Source of the DNA: Micromonospora echinospora
Lineage (GTDB): Bacteria > Actinomycetota > Actinomycetes > Mycobacteriales > Micromonosporaceae
Assembly: GCF_014203425.1 (NCBI RefSeq)
Contig: NZ_JACHJC010000001.1
Coordinates: 1,426,001-1,490,000, forward strand
Direction: 5' to 3'
DNA length: 64,000 nt
A program made the position numbers and the translations under genes. Numbering within the stretch: position 1 is the stretch's first letter; each line of letters opens with the position of its first letter. Under the pieces are notes generated by a model, which searched no databases, had not been told where the DNA came from, and worked only from the letters and a program-made list of their open reading frames with translations. Shown one piece after another: positions 19,632 through 26,893 of the stretch.

Positions 19632-20372
19632 ATGACTCCGGAGCAACTCGCCGCCGCCTGCAAACCGCTGGTGCTCGAACTCGGGGAGGCGTTCAACCGC
19701 TGCCCGTCCACGCTGCGCCGGGCGCGGCTGCTCGGCATCTCCGGGTGGGCCTTCTACATCACCGGGCGGGCCGGGGCGCTCGGTGACGTCCGCGCCGAGA
19801 CGGTCGCCGCGGCGCTGGGTTTCATCGCGCCGGAGGCGGTCACGGACGGCTGGGACGCCGCCGCGCGGACCGTCCCGCCGCTGGAGGTGGCCACCGCCAA
19901 CCTCGCCGAGTGCTGCCGATGGGGTACGGCCCGGCTCGGTGACGGCGCCAAGTCGTCCCGGCTCGCCGCGCTGCTGGGCCGGGCGGTCGAGGCGGCGGAC
20001 GGCAGCGGCATGCCCTTGTTCGCCGCCTGGCGGGCCATGCCGGTGCCCGACCCGTCGCCGGGCGCGCGGGCGGCGGTCGGCATGCTGCTGTTGCGCGAGC
20101 ACTTCGCCGGGGCGTACCTGCTGGCGGTGCGCGCGGCCGGGCTGACACCGCTGGAGGCGGTGCTGGCCGGGCCGGAGGGCGAGGCGGGAGCGGCCGCGTG
20201 CGGCTGGGCGCCCCCGTACCCGCCGGTCGGGCCGCTGGTGCGGCGGCGGCTCTGGGCCGAGGCGGTGACCGACCGCCTGGCGTCGGCGGCGTTCCGCGTG
20301 CTGAGCGCGGCCGAGGGCGCGGAGCTGCTGGTTCTGCTCGGTGCCGCGCGGCAGCGCGCCCGACGCGGATAA
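19632..20372 (+). CDS. SCO6745-family protein
   Basis: The 246-aa sequence contains FNRCPSTLRRARLLGISGWAFYITGRAGALGDV and GFIAPEAVTDGWDAA, which I recognise as the actinobacterial SCO6745 family. It is all-helical, soluble and has no known catalytic motif. Function is unknown. The ATG was chosen because the conserved family region starts there; in-frame sequence further upstream overlaps the preceding gene. It precedes an acetyltransferase gene by 42 nt in the same direction. Confidence 0.75.
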   Translation: MTPEQLAAACKPLVLELGEAFNRCPSTLRRARLLGISGWAFYITGRAGALGDVRAETVAAALGFIAPEAVTDGWDAAARTVPPLEVATANLAECCRWGTARLGDGAKSSRLAALLGRAVEAADGSGMPLFAAWRAMPVPDPSPGARAAVGMLLLREHFAGAYLLAVRAAGLTPLEAVLAGPEGEAGAAACGWAPPYPPVGPLVRRRLWAEAVTDRLASAAFRVLSAAEGAELLVLLGAARQRARRG

Positions 20373-20414
20373 ATGGGAGGCGGCCCCGCCGGTGCGGCTG
20401 TCAGGATCTGGCCC

Positions 20415-21377
20415 GTGACGCTCCCCGCCGGCTGGTCGGCCCGCCGCCCGACCCTCGACGACGTGCCCGCGATCCTGGCGGTGGTGCACGCCGCCGACAC
20501 GTTCGCCGTCGGCCACCCCGACTTCGACGACGAGGACGTGCGGTCCGCGCTGACCGCGCCGTTCGTCGACCCGGCGCGGGACTCCTGGCTGGTCACCGAC
20601 CCGGACGGTACGGCGGTGGCCTGGTCGATCCTGGCCAACCCGAGCGGCGTGGGCCGGGAGTGGGTGGACGTCCTCGTCGACCCCGACCGCGGCGCCGACC
20701 TGCGCGCGCCGCTGCTGGCCCGGCTGCTGGAGCGGGTCGCCGAACGGGCCGCCGAACGTGGCCTGCCCGCGCTCACCGCCCGCGCCGGGGTCTATGCGCC
20801 GGAGACCCGCTGGGCGGGGGAGCTGACCGAGGCCGGGTTCACCCGGATCAAGCGCTACATCCGGATGAGCCGCTCGCTCGCCGACCTGCCCGCCGAGCCG
20901 GCGCCCCCGCCCGGGGTGACAGTGCGACCGCTGCGTGCCGACGACGAGAGCGACCTGCGGCTGTTCCACCGGATCTACGACACCGCGTTCCGGGACACGC
21001 CCGATCATGACCCGCTCGACTTCGAGCGGTGGCGGGACCTGCTGCCCTCGTACGGCAAGGTCTGGGACGAGTGGTTCCTGGCCGAGGTCGACGGCGAGCC
21101 GGCCGGCGCGCTCCAGTCCTCCGACCAGGCGCTCGACCAGGACCGGGGGTGGGTGCGGACGCTGTCGGTGCTGCCCGCGTACCGGCGGCGCGGGGTGGGC
21201 GCGGCGCTGCTGCGCCGGGCCTTCGCGGTCTACGCGGCGAAGGGCCGCGCCGGGGCCGGGCTCGGCGTCGACCTGGCCAACCCGACCGCGCCGGTCACGC
21301 TCTACCGCTCCGTCGGGCTGGTGGAGGAGCACTGGGCCGACATGTACGAGCGGAGCGTGCCCGCCTCGCGGGTGTGA
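20415..21377 (+). CDS. Tandem GNAT-domain N-acetyltransferase
   Basis: The 320-aa protein carries two GNAT folds. The C-terminal one is complete, with the acetyl-CoA motif VLPAYRRRGVGAALLRRAF near 240-258 and a preceding beta strand (WVRTLSVLP). The N-terminal copy (about 1-155) is degenerate. This two-domain plan is shared with mycothiol synthase MshD and many actinobacterial acetyltransferases; I do not see enough to call MshD. The GTG start follows CAGGAT by 7 nt. It ends at a hairpin between convergent genes. Confidence 0.85.
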   Translation: MTLPAGWSARRPTLDDVPAILAVVHAADTFAVGHPDFDDEDVRSALTAPFVDPARDSWLVTDPDGTAVAWSILANPSGVGREWVDVLVDPDRGADLRAPLLARLLERVAERAAERGLPALTARAGVYAPETRWAGELTEAGFTRIKRYIRMSRSLADLPAEPAPPPGVTVRPLRADDESDLRLFHRIYDTAFRDTPDHDPLDFERWRDLLPSYGKVWDEWFLAEVDGEPAGALQSSDQALDQDRGWVRTLSVLPAYRRRGVGAALLRRAFAVYAAKGRAGAGLGVDLANPTAPVTLYRSVGLVEEHWADMYERSVPASRV

Positions 21378-21399
21378 CCCCGCACCCCCGTCCCGGGGT

Positions 21400-21427
21400 C
21401 GCCGAGCGCTCCCGGGGGCGCTCGGCG
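21400..21427. terminator. Hairpin between convergent genes
   Basis: A perfect 10-bp stem (CGCCGAGCGC / GCGCTCGGCG) with an 8-nt loop lies 22 nt after the acetyltransferase stop and 24 nt from the end of the opposing gene. It can serve both directions. Confidence 0.6.
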
Positions 21428-21451
21428 CACACTGTCACTGTGGGAGACGCG

Positions 21452-21907
21452 CTACGCGGACGCGGTGCCGGTGGGGCGGGACCGCAGCTCGGTGACGTAG
21501 TCGTCCGGCGCGCCCGCCTTCTCCGCGGCGTTCGCCAGCTCCGACAGGTACCACGCGGTAGGCAGTCCGCCCTCGTAACCGTCGAACACGTAGACCCACG
21601 CGGTCACGTCGCCGTCGAGCGTCGAGACGCGCACTGTCAGCCGGCGGTACGTCTCGGCGGTCACGCCCTCGATCTCGTCGAGCTGCGCGGCGTCGTACGG
21701 GTGGATGTCGTAGAGCGCCACGAAGACCCGGTCACCCGGGGACTCGACCACGGTGCTGACCGAGCCCTCCCACCCGATGACGTCCTCGCCGGCGAAGGTG
21801 AGCCGCCACCCCTCCAGCCAGCCGGTACCCACCATCGGCGAATGCGGGCAGTAGGCGCGCATGCGGGCAGGGTCCAGGTTTGAGCCGTAAGCAGCGTAGA
21901 GACGCAC
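21452..21907 (-). CDS. Gamma-glutamylcyclotransferase-like (AIG2/GGCT) protein
   Basis: The 151-aa protein starts RLYAAYGSNLDPARM, the YGSNL loop that defines the GGCT/AIG2 fold, and continues with the central beta strands (LYDIHPYDAAQLDEIEGV). The acidic residue expected for proton transfer in true cyclotransferases is plausible within LDEIEG. Members release pyroglutamate from gamma-glutamyl compounds, but many are uncharacterised. TATCGT (21915-21920) lies 7 nt before the GTG, consistent with a leaderless message divergent from the next gene. Confidence 0.85.
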   Translation of the reverse strand: MRLYAAYGSNLDPARMRAYCPHSPMVGTGWLEGWRLTFAGEDVIGWEGSVSTVVESPGDRVFVALYDIHPYDAAQLDEIEGVTAETYRRLTVRVSTLDGDVTAWVYVFDGYEGGLPTAWYLSELANAAEKAGAPDDYVTELRSRPTGTASA

Positions 21908-21951
21908 GGCGACGACGATAGCCCGGCTGACGGGTGGGGGAGAATACGACA

Positions 21952-22017
21952 GTGCGTGTCGAACCCGACGGGGAGAAGAAAGTCACTGTGAGCACAGACG
22001 AGGGGCTATTGCGGTGA
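21952..22017 (+). CDS. Possible upstream mini-ORF 1 of the lpdA leader
   Basis: This 21-codon ORF begins GTG and ends TGA, with the stop overlapping the start of mini-ORF 2 as GTGA. It encodes a short charged peptide containing EKKVTVST. It has no recognisable homologue. The argument that it is translated is the chain of two successive GTGA junctions leading into the dehydrogenase gene. It may be a leader rather than a functional peptide. Confidence 0.4.
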   Translation: MRVEPDGEKKVTVSTDEGLLR

Positions 22018-22076
22018 GCGCGAGGAGTGCGGCGGAGCGGAGCCCCGCAGTCGCGAACGAAGGGACGGCTCTGTGA
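22014..22076 (+). CDS. Possible upstream mini-ORF 2 of the lpdA leader
   Basis: The ORF has 20 codons, starting with the GTGA overlap of mini-ORF 1 and ending with a GTGA overlap on the lpdA start. The underlying DNA (GCGAGGAG... CGGAGCCCCGCAGTCGCGAACGAAGG) resembles a leader element I recall before many Micromonospora and Salinispora genes (memory, not checked). It probably delivers terminating ribosomes to the lpdA start, which lacks a good Shine-Dalgarno of its own. Confidence 0.45.
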   Translation: MSARSAAERSPAVANEGTAL

Positions 22077-23476
22077 GTCAGATCGTGATCATCGGCGGCG
22101 GGCCGGCCGGGTACGAGGCGGCCCTGGTCGCCGCGCAGTTGGACGCCGAGGTCACGGTGGTCGAGGCGGAGGGGGCCGGCGGCGCCTGCGTGCTCTCTGA
22201 CTGCGTGCCCTCCAAGACGTTCATCGCCAGCTCGGAGGTGGTCACCGGTTACCGGGACACGGACGAGTTCGGCGTGCACTCCGACGGCCTGGAGGCGGTC
22301 ACCGTCGACGCGCGGGCGGTGCACGAGCGGGTCAAGCGGCTCGCCCTGGCGCAGTCCGCCGACATCCACACCAAGCTGGTCAAGGCCGGCGTCGAGTTCG
22401 TGGCCGGCACCGCCCGGCTTGGCGAGGACACGCTCGGCCACACCCACCGGGTGATCGTCACCCCGGCCGACGGCGGCGAGGAGTACTCGATCGCCGCGTC
22501 GACGGTGCTCGTCGCGACCGGCGCGACCCCCCGCCAGTTGCCCACCGCCGTACCGGACGGCGAGCGCATCCTGACCTGGCGTCAGGTGTACGACCTGCCC
22601 GCCCTGCCCGAGCACCTGATCGTGGTCGGTTCCGGCGTCACCGGCGCCGAGTTCGCCAGCGCGTACCTGGCCATGGGCGTCAAGGTCACGCTGGTCTCCA
22701 GCCGGGACCGGGTCATGCCGCACGAGGACGCTGACGCCGCCATGGCGATCGAGCGGGTGTTCCGCAACCGGGGCATGAGCATCCTGAACAACTCCCGCGC
22801 CGAGGCGGTCCGCCGCGTCGGTGACGGGGTGGAGGTGCTGCTCTCCGACGGCCGTCAGGTCACCGGCTCGCACGCGCTGATCGCGGTCGGCTCGATCCCG
22901 AACACCGCCGACCTGGGCCTGGCCGAGTACGGCGTGGAGCTGGCCCGGGGCGGTTACGTGACAGTGGACCGGGTCTCCCGTACCAACGTGCCGGGCATCT
23001 ACGCGGCGGGGGACTGCACCGGCGTGCTGCCGCTGGCCAGCGTCGCGGCCATGCAGGGCCGGATCGCCATGTGGCACACGCTGGGCGAGGCGGTCCGGCC
23101 GCTGCGGCTGCGTACCGTCGCGGCGAACGTTTTCACCGACCCGGAGCTGGCCACGGTCGGCGTCTCCCAGGACGAGGTGGACGCCGGCAAGACCCCGGCC
23201 CGCCAGGTGATGCTGCCGCTGTCCGGCAACGCGCGGGCGAAGATGGACGACCTGGCCGACGGCTTCGTCAAACTGTTCTGCCGGCCCGCGAGCGGCCAGG
23301 TGATCGGCGGCGTGGTGGTGGCGCCGAAGGCCAGCGAGCTGATCCTGCCGATCACGATGGCGGTGGAGAACAACCTGACGGTGAACGAGCTGGCCCACAC
23401 CATCACCATCTACCCGAGCCTGTCCGGCTCCATCACCGAGGCCGCCCGCCAGCTCATGCTCCACGAGCTGGAGTAG
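22073..23476 (+). CDS. lpdA: NAD(P)H-quinone dehydrogenase / dihydrolipoyl-dehydrogenase-like flavoprotein
   Basis: The 467-aa protein is a two-dinucleotide-fold flavoprotein: FAD motif VIIGGGPAGYEA at the N-terminus, a CVLSDC redox Cys pair followed by VPSK, NAD motif VGSGVTGAEFASAY mid-protein and FAD motif YAAGDCTG. The HPT-x-SE motif of real dihydrolipoamide dehydrogenases is replaced by IYPSLSGS, so the catalytic His is missing. That fits the mycobacterial LpdA (Rv3303c) type, a quinone reductase. No pyruvate-dehydrogenase genes are near. The GTG start is coupled to an upstream mini-ORF. Confidence 0.88.
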   Translation: MSQIVIIGGGPAGYEAALVAAQLDAEVTVVEAEGAGGACVLSDCVPSKTFIASSEVVTGYRDTDEFGVHSDGLEAVTVDARAVHERVKRLALAQSADIHTKLVKAGVEFVAGTARLGEDTLGHTHRVIVTPADGGEEYSIAASTVLVATGATPRQLPTAVPDGERILTWRQVYDLPALPEHLIVVGSGVTGAEFASAYLAMGVKVTLVSSRDRVMPHEDADAAMAIERVFRNRGMSILNNSRAEAVRRVGDGVEVLLSDGRQVTGSHALIAVGSIPNTADLGLAEYGVELARGGYVTVDRVSRTNVPGIYAAGDCTGVLPLASVAAMQGRIAMWHTLGEAVRPLRLRTVAANVFTDPELATVGVSQDEVDAGKTPARQVMLPLSGNARAKMDDLADGFVKLFCRPASGQVIGGVVVAPKASELILPITMAVENNLTVNELAHTITIYPSLSGSITEAARQLMLHELE

Positions 23477-23508
23477 CCCGGCCCTCTCGCCCTCCGCCCG
23501 TCCCTTGC

Positions 23509-23586
23509 TCGTCGATCATGGAGTTGCGGCCCCCGATCTGACTGGTATGCCCGGTCTGTGCGGGGTCACAACTGCATGATCGACGA
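23509..23586. repeat. Long imperfect palindrome (GTCGATCATG...CATGATCGAC)
   Basis: Two 25-nt arms (23509-23533 and 23562-23586) are reverse complements except at three positions, with a 28-nt loop. The core reads TCGTCGATCATG with inverted partner CATGATCGACGA. It lies between the ends of two convergent genes, where it could terminate both. It also supplies the last codons and the stop of the DUF998 gene. I recall similar GATCATG palindromes as dispersed elements in Micromonospora genomes, which I could not check. Confidence 0.75.
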
Positions 23587-24169
23587 CTCTGGTCAGGGCG
23601 AGGTGCAGGGCCAGGGTTGTCAGCAGGGCTGTCTCGGTCAGGATGAGCACGCGCTCGATCAGGCCGAGCAGGGCGCGGTCGCCGGGGTAGGCGGACCAGA
23701 TCATCGCGCCTGCCAGCACCAGGCTGGCTGCGGTCAGGCCGCGCAGCCAGGCGGCGGCTCCGGCGACCGGGTGGCGGGCCAGCAGCCAGCCGGCTACGGG
23801 CAGGGCCAGGAACGACAGCACCGAGGCGTACCGGTGCACGTACGCGGCGGTGTCCATCGGCGTGCCCGGCTCGTTCGTGGGCACCACTGCCGCGGCCAGC
23901 AACCCGGCCGACCAGGCGGTCAGTAGCGCGAGCGGGACCAGGCCCGCACCGGCCCGGCGCAGCGCCGGCAGCAGCACGACGCTGGCCGCCGCGAGCACCG
24001 CCATCGCGGTGTCGATGACGCCGCCCCGATCGGAGACGGCGAAGTCGCTGACGGTCAGCGACCAGGGATCCAGGTCGTCGCTCACCCCGACGTGACCGAT
24101 CGTCGCGAGCACCGCCGCCAGGACGATCCCGCCGAGGGCCAGCAGGCCGCTTCTCCGCGTTCCAGGCAT
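23516..24169 (-). CDS. DUF998 family membrane protein
   Basis: The 217-aa protein has about six hydrophobic segments (starting LLALGGIVLAAVLATIGHVG) and the DUF998 pattern, including NEPGTPMDTAAYVHRYASVLSFLALPVAG. It sits in the cytoplasmic membrane; function is unknown. The final roughly 23 residues (from VVDHAVVTP on) are encoded by the dispersed palindrome, with the stop codon inside it, so the natural C-terminus was probably replaced when the element arrived. CAGGCT lies 6 nt before the ATG. Confidence 0.8.
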   Translation of the reverse strand: MPGTRRSGLLALGGIVLAAVLATIGHVGVSDDLDPWSLTVSDFAVSDRGGVIDTAMAVLAAASVVLLPALRRAGAGLVPLALLTAWSAGLLAAAVVPTNEPGTPMDTAAYVHRYASVLSFLALPVAGWLLARHPVAGAAAWLRGLTAASLVLAGAMIWSAYPGDRALLGLIERVLILTETALLTTLALHLALTRVVDHAVVTPHRPGIPVRSGAATP

Positions 24170-24266
24170 ACGGCCAGCCTGTCGCCGGAACCGCCCCAGA
24201 CGGATCCGGGACCACCACCCACTTCGATCCCCGGGTCGTCCCCTACCGGATCCCCGGAGACCCGCG

Positions 24267-24437
24267 TCAGGCTACGTCGAGGCGAATGTTCCCGATCCGG
24301 GCGACCACATCAAGGTGTCCGCCGAGTCCGGTCACATAGGCGCGCAGAATCTCCAGGTTGACGCTCTCGCCGTTCTCGATCTGGCTGATCCGCGCCTGAG
24401 ACAAGCCCGCCGCGTCCGCCAGTTGAGCCTGGGTCAT
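24267..24437 (-). CDS. Short XRE/HigA-like HTH protein, probably a truncated antitoxin
   Basis: The 56-aa ORF reads MTQAQLADAAGLSQARISQI followed by ENGESVNLEILRAYV and a short C-terminal tail GHLDVVARIGN. This is the helix-turn-helix plus beta-tail of XRE/HigA-type antitoxins. The family's first helix and N-terminal extension are missing: an in-frame TAA lies four codons before the ATG, and the sequence there (VQLG) still resembles the lost helix. No RelE/HigB-like toxin gene is adjacent. It is either a relic or a minimal DNA-binding protein; I favour relic. Confidence 0.5.
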   Translation of the reverse strand: MTQAQLADAAGLSQARISQIENGESVNLEILRAYVTGLGGHLDVVARIGNIRLDVA

Positions 24438-24485
24438 GCCCAGCTGAACTTATATGCGGCGAGGGCCAACGCTCCGGACCGCGCG

Positions 24486-25118
24486 TCAGCTGCCGGTCGA
24501 GTCGGCGGTGGCCTCGGCGCGGGTCTGCCGGGCGCTGCTGATCCAGGTCATCGCCCATCCGGCCAGCGCGAATCCGGCCGCCGCCACGCCACCGATCAAC
24601 AGCAGCCGCCACGCCGAGTGGGTCAGCGCCGTACCGCCCAGGTGGCCGACCAGCGCGCCGTAACTGGACCAGGCGAGCGCCGCCGCCGCCTCGTAGGGCA
24701 GGAAGAGGCGGTACGGGTAGCGGCTGCGGCCGGCCGAGAAGCAGGCTGCCATCCGGCCGCCGGGCACGAACCGGCAGAGCAGGATCACCAGCGGCCCGGG
24801 CTCGCGCAGCCCGCGGGTGACCCGGGTGACGGCCCGGCGCGCCCGCCCGCGTGGCGTGGCACGTGCCGCCCGGCGGGTCGGCGTGGTGCGGCCGATCAGG
24901 TAGCAGGCCAGGTCGCCGATGAAGACGCCGGCCGCGCCGACCGCGATGGTGGCCGGCAGGCTGAGCCCGCCGTAGACGGTCAGCGCCCCACTGGTGATCA
25001 TGACGAGCTGGGTCGGCACCACCGGAACGAAGGCGTCGGCGATCAGCAGGGTCAGCAGCAGCGCGTACGCCCACATGGGCGACGCGACGTCAGAGATGAG
25101 TTCGGCCACGCCCGCCAC
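24486..25118 (-). CDS. DedA/SNARE-associated family membrane protein
   Basis: The 210-aa protein has the DedA pattern: an N-terminal hydrophobic helix, then DAFVPVVPTQLVMITSGAL, the glycine-rich GDLACYLIGR segment and the re-entrant motif LCRFVPGGRMAACFSAGRSRYP. Family members act as undecaprenyl-phosphate/phospholipid flippases or support membrane homeostasis. There are about five membrane segments and a short cytoplasmic tail. Start choice is open: GTG at 25118, or GTG at 25109, which has GAGGTGG at a better distance. It appears to be monocistronic. Confidence 0.87.
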   Translation of the reverse strand: MAGVAELISDVASPMWAYALLLTLLIADAFVPVVPTQLVMITSGALTVYGGLSLPATIAVGAAGVFIGDLACYLIGRTTPTRRAARATPRGRARRAVTRVTRGLREPGPLVILLCRFVPGGRMAACFSAGRSRYPYRLFLPYEAAAALAWSSYGALVGHLGGTALTHSAWRLLLIGGVAAAGFALAGWAMTWISSARQTRAEATADSTGS

Positions 25119-25454
25119 CTCGCCGGAGTTCTCCGTTCGACCGGATCGAGCCTGACGCCGTGTCCGGCGTCACCACCACCGGCCCCACCTGGCGGTGACA
25201 GGCGACACCGACGGGCCTTAGGTGTGAAACGAGCCGACCCGGCCGGAGGTGACGGGTGGGCGAGGCCCCGGGACGGGGCGGCGGATCGACGGATCGCGGC
25301 GTACCGTTGGCGGGACGCGGCACCGGAGCCGTCGGGTCCCCCGTTCCCGATGCCCAGGCCGCGGCGGGTCGCCGACAGGTCCCGTGTCGGCGACCCGCAC
25401 CCTCTCTCCGAAATCCAGGTGCGCCGGTGGCGTCCGGGCGTCTACGTTCGGGGC
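25119..25454. other. Leader region upstream of the ThrRS-like gene
   Basis: There is no credible gene here. The stretch separates divergent DedA and ThrRS-like genes and holds a strong hairpin at 25364-25398. I could not identify a clear -35/-10 pair. No T-box specifier or antiterminator sequence was recognised. Confidence 0.4.
25364..25398 (+). terminator. GC-rich hairpin in the ThrRS-like leader
   Basis: Perfect 14-bp arms GCGGGTCGCCGACA and TGTCGGCGACCCGC flank a 7-nt loop, followed by ACCCTCTCTCC. It lies 57 nt before the mini-ORF. It may end upstream transcripts or act as a first attenuator; the sequence does not decide between these. Confidence 0.55.
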
Positions 25455-25508
25455 ATGCGCAGCGCGGTAGTGACCACGACGCCGGGTGTTCCCGGCGCGC
25501 CGCACTGA
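25455..25508 (+). CDS. Putative 17-aa leader peptide with three consecutive Thr codons
   Basis: The ORF encodes MRSAVVTTTPGVPGAPH, with ACC ACG ACG in a row at codons 7-9. It ends 12 nt before a strong hairpin and about 100 nt before a threonyl-tRNA-synthetase-like gene. The arrangement of amino-acid codons, a hairpin overlapping the ORF end (CGCCGGG-TGTT-CCCGGCG) and then a terminator-like stem is that of ribosome-mediated attenuation. The upstream ribosome site is weak (CGGGGC). Role inferred, not proven. Confidence 0.5.
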   Translation: MRSAVVTTTPGVPGAPH

Positions 25509-25553
25509 CGTTTCCGTCGACGAGGCCCCGGGGCGATCCGCTCCGGGGCCTCG
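25480..25553 (+). promoter_or_regulatory. Candidate threonine attenuator (two hairpins)
   Basis: Hairpin 1 (CGCCGGG/CCCGGCG, 25480-25497) begins right after the Thr codons of the leader ORF. Hairpin 2 (CGAGGCCCCGG/CCGGGGCCTCG, 25521-25531 with 25543-25553) is an 11-bp perfect stem that could terminate transcription or hide the ribosome site. A ribosome paused at the Thr codons would cover hairpin 1. No T-run follows hairpin 2, and I could not show a clean antiterminator pairing. Confidence 0.45.
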
Positions 25554-25605
25554 CGGCGTTCCGGGCCTGCTCGCCTCCGGGTCGTACCCGATCAAGGAGA
25601 GCGAC

Positions 25606-26823
25606 ATGATCGACCACCGCAGGCTCGGCCGGGACCTGGAGCTGTTCGTCTCCGACCCGCTCGCGGGCGCCGGGCTGCCGATCTGGCTGCCGGACGGCGC
25701 CGCCGCCCGGCACGCCGTCGAGGAGTACGTGCGGGAGCTGGAGCGGCGGGCCGGCTACCGGCACGTCTACTCGCCGCCGCTCGGCAAACGGGAGCTGTTC
25801 GAGCTGTCCGGGCACCTGGGCTACTTCGCCGACGACATGTTCCCGCCGATGCGGCTGAGCGCCGACGACGAGTTCGTGCTGCGCCCGGCGCTGTGCCCGC
25901 ATCACGCGCTGGTGTTCCGGGCCCGGGGGCGCTCCTACCGGGAGCTGCCGCTGCGCGTCGCCGAGCTGGGCGGGATGTACCGCGCGGAGCGTTCCGGGGT
26001 GCTTGGCGGGCTGTCCCGGGTGCGTGCCATCTCGCTCAACGACGCGCACAACTTCTGCGCCCTGGACCAGGTCGGCGACGAGGTCCGCGAGATCCTGCGG
26101 CTGATCGGCGAGGCGCACGCCGCGCTCGGCGTCCGTCCCGCCGGGTTGCGGCTGTCGCTGCGTGGGCCGGGTCAGCGGTACGTGGGCGACGACGCGAGCT
26201 GGGCGCGGGCCGAGGACCTGCTGCGCGCGGCGCTCGACGGGGTGGACGTCGTGGAGGCGCCGGGTGAGGCCGCGTTCTACGGCCCGAAGATCGACATTCA
26301 GATCGTGGACGCGGCCGGCCGGGAGTCGACCATCTCCACCGTCCAGCTCGACTTCGACAAGCCGGAGCGGTTCGACCTGTCGTACACCGACTCGGACGGA
26401 CGCCGGAAGCGGCCGGTGATGGTGCACCGCAGCCTGGTGGGCAGCATGGAGCGGCTGTTCGCGTACCTGATCGAGGTGCACCAGGGCGCGTTCCCCGCCT
26501 GGTACGCCCCGGTGCAGGTGCTGCTGCTCCCGATCGACGCGGCGCAGGCCGACGCTGCCGCCGGGCTGGCCCGCCGTGCCGAGGCGGCCGGGCTGCGGGC
26601 CGAGGTGCAGCACGCCGGTTCGCTCGGCGCCCGCATCCGCGACGCGGCCCGCAGGCGCATCCCGTACACCGGGGTCCTCGGCCCCCGGGAGGCGGTCGAC
26701 GGGTCGGTCTCGCTGCGTCTGCGCGACGGGCGGGTGCTCGATCCGCTGCCCGCTGCCGAGGCGGTGGGCCTGATCGGCGCGGTGGTCGCGAGCCGGTCGG
26801 CCGGGCTGCTCCCGTCCGGCTGA
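25606..26823 (+). CDS. Threonyl-tRNA synthetase-like protein lacking TGS and editing domains
   Basis: The 405-aa protein covers only the class II catalytic core and the anticodon-binding domain (from about residue 300). Aligned to E. coli ThrRS with a constant offset of 237, the zinc ligands Cys97, His148 and His274 are kept, as are Arg126 of motif 2, Asp146, Tyr225 and Gln247. Two active-site glutamines differ: the positions of E. coli Gln381 and Gln479 are Leu144 and Thr242, and MNCPGH reads ALCPHH. It may still make an aminoacyl-adenylate, perhaps with altered specificity. AAGGAGA sits 5 nt before the ATG. The housekeeping thrS is presumably elsewhere. Confidence 0.85.
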   Translation: MIDHRRLGRDLELFVSDPLAGAGLPIWLPDGAAARHAVEEYVRELERRAGYRHVYSPPLGKRELFELSGHLGYFADDMFPPMRLSADDEFVLRPALCPHHALVFRARGRSYRELPLRVAELGGMYRAERSGVLGGLSRVRAISLNDAHNFCALDQVGDEVREILRLIGEAHAALGVRPAGLRLSLRGPGQRYVGDDASWARAEDLLRAALDGVDVVEAPGEAAFYGPKIDIQIVDAAGRESTISTVQLDFDKPERFDLSYTDSDGRRKRPVMVHRSLVGSMERLFAYLIEVHQGAFPAWYAPVQVLLLPIDAAQADAAAGLARRAEAAGLRAEVQHAGSLGARIRDAARRRIPYTGVLGPREAVDGSVSLRLRDGRVLDPLPAAEAVGLIGAVVASRSAGLLPSG

Positions 26824-26830
26824 CTCCGGC

Positions 26831-26861
26831 CCGCCCGGGTGCCGGGAAGGCGCCCGGGCGG
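26831..26861. terminator. Hairpin between convergent ThrRS-like and ABC genes
   Basis: Arms CCGCCCGGGTGCC and GGCGCCCGGGCGG pair at 12 of 13 positions around a 5-nt loop, 7 nt after the ThrRS-like stop. Confidence 0.6.
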
Positions 26862-26893
26862 CGGCCGGTGTCGGGCCGGTGGCCGGGTCCACG

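Noticed and set aside
19488..21332. Long minus-strand ORF opposite the SCO6745 and acetyltransferase genes
   Set aside because: It is a high-GC shadow: Arg/Gly/His-rich, no motif, and the plus-strand genes have clear families and codon bias.
25119..25605. T-box riboswitch before the ThrRS-like gene
   Set aside because: I found no conserved T-box sequence or specifier-loop layout; a short Thr-codon ORF explains the signal better.
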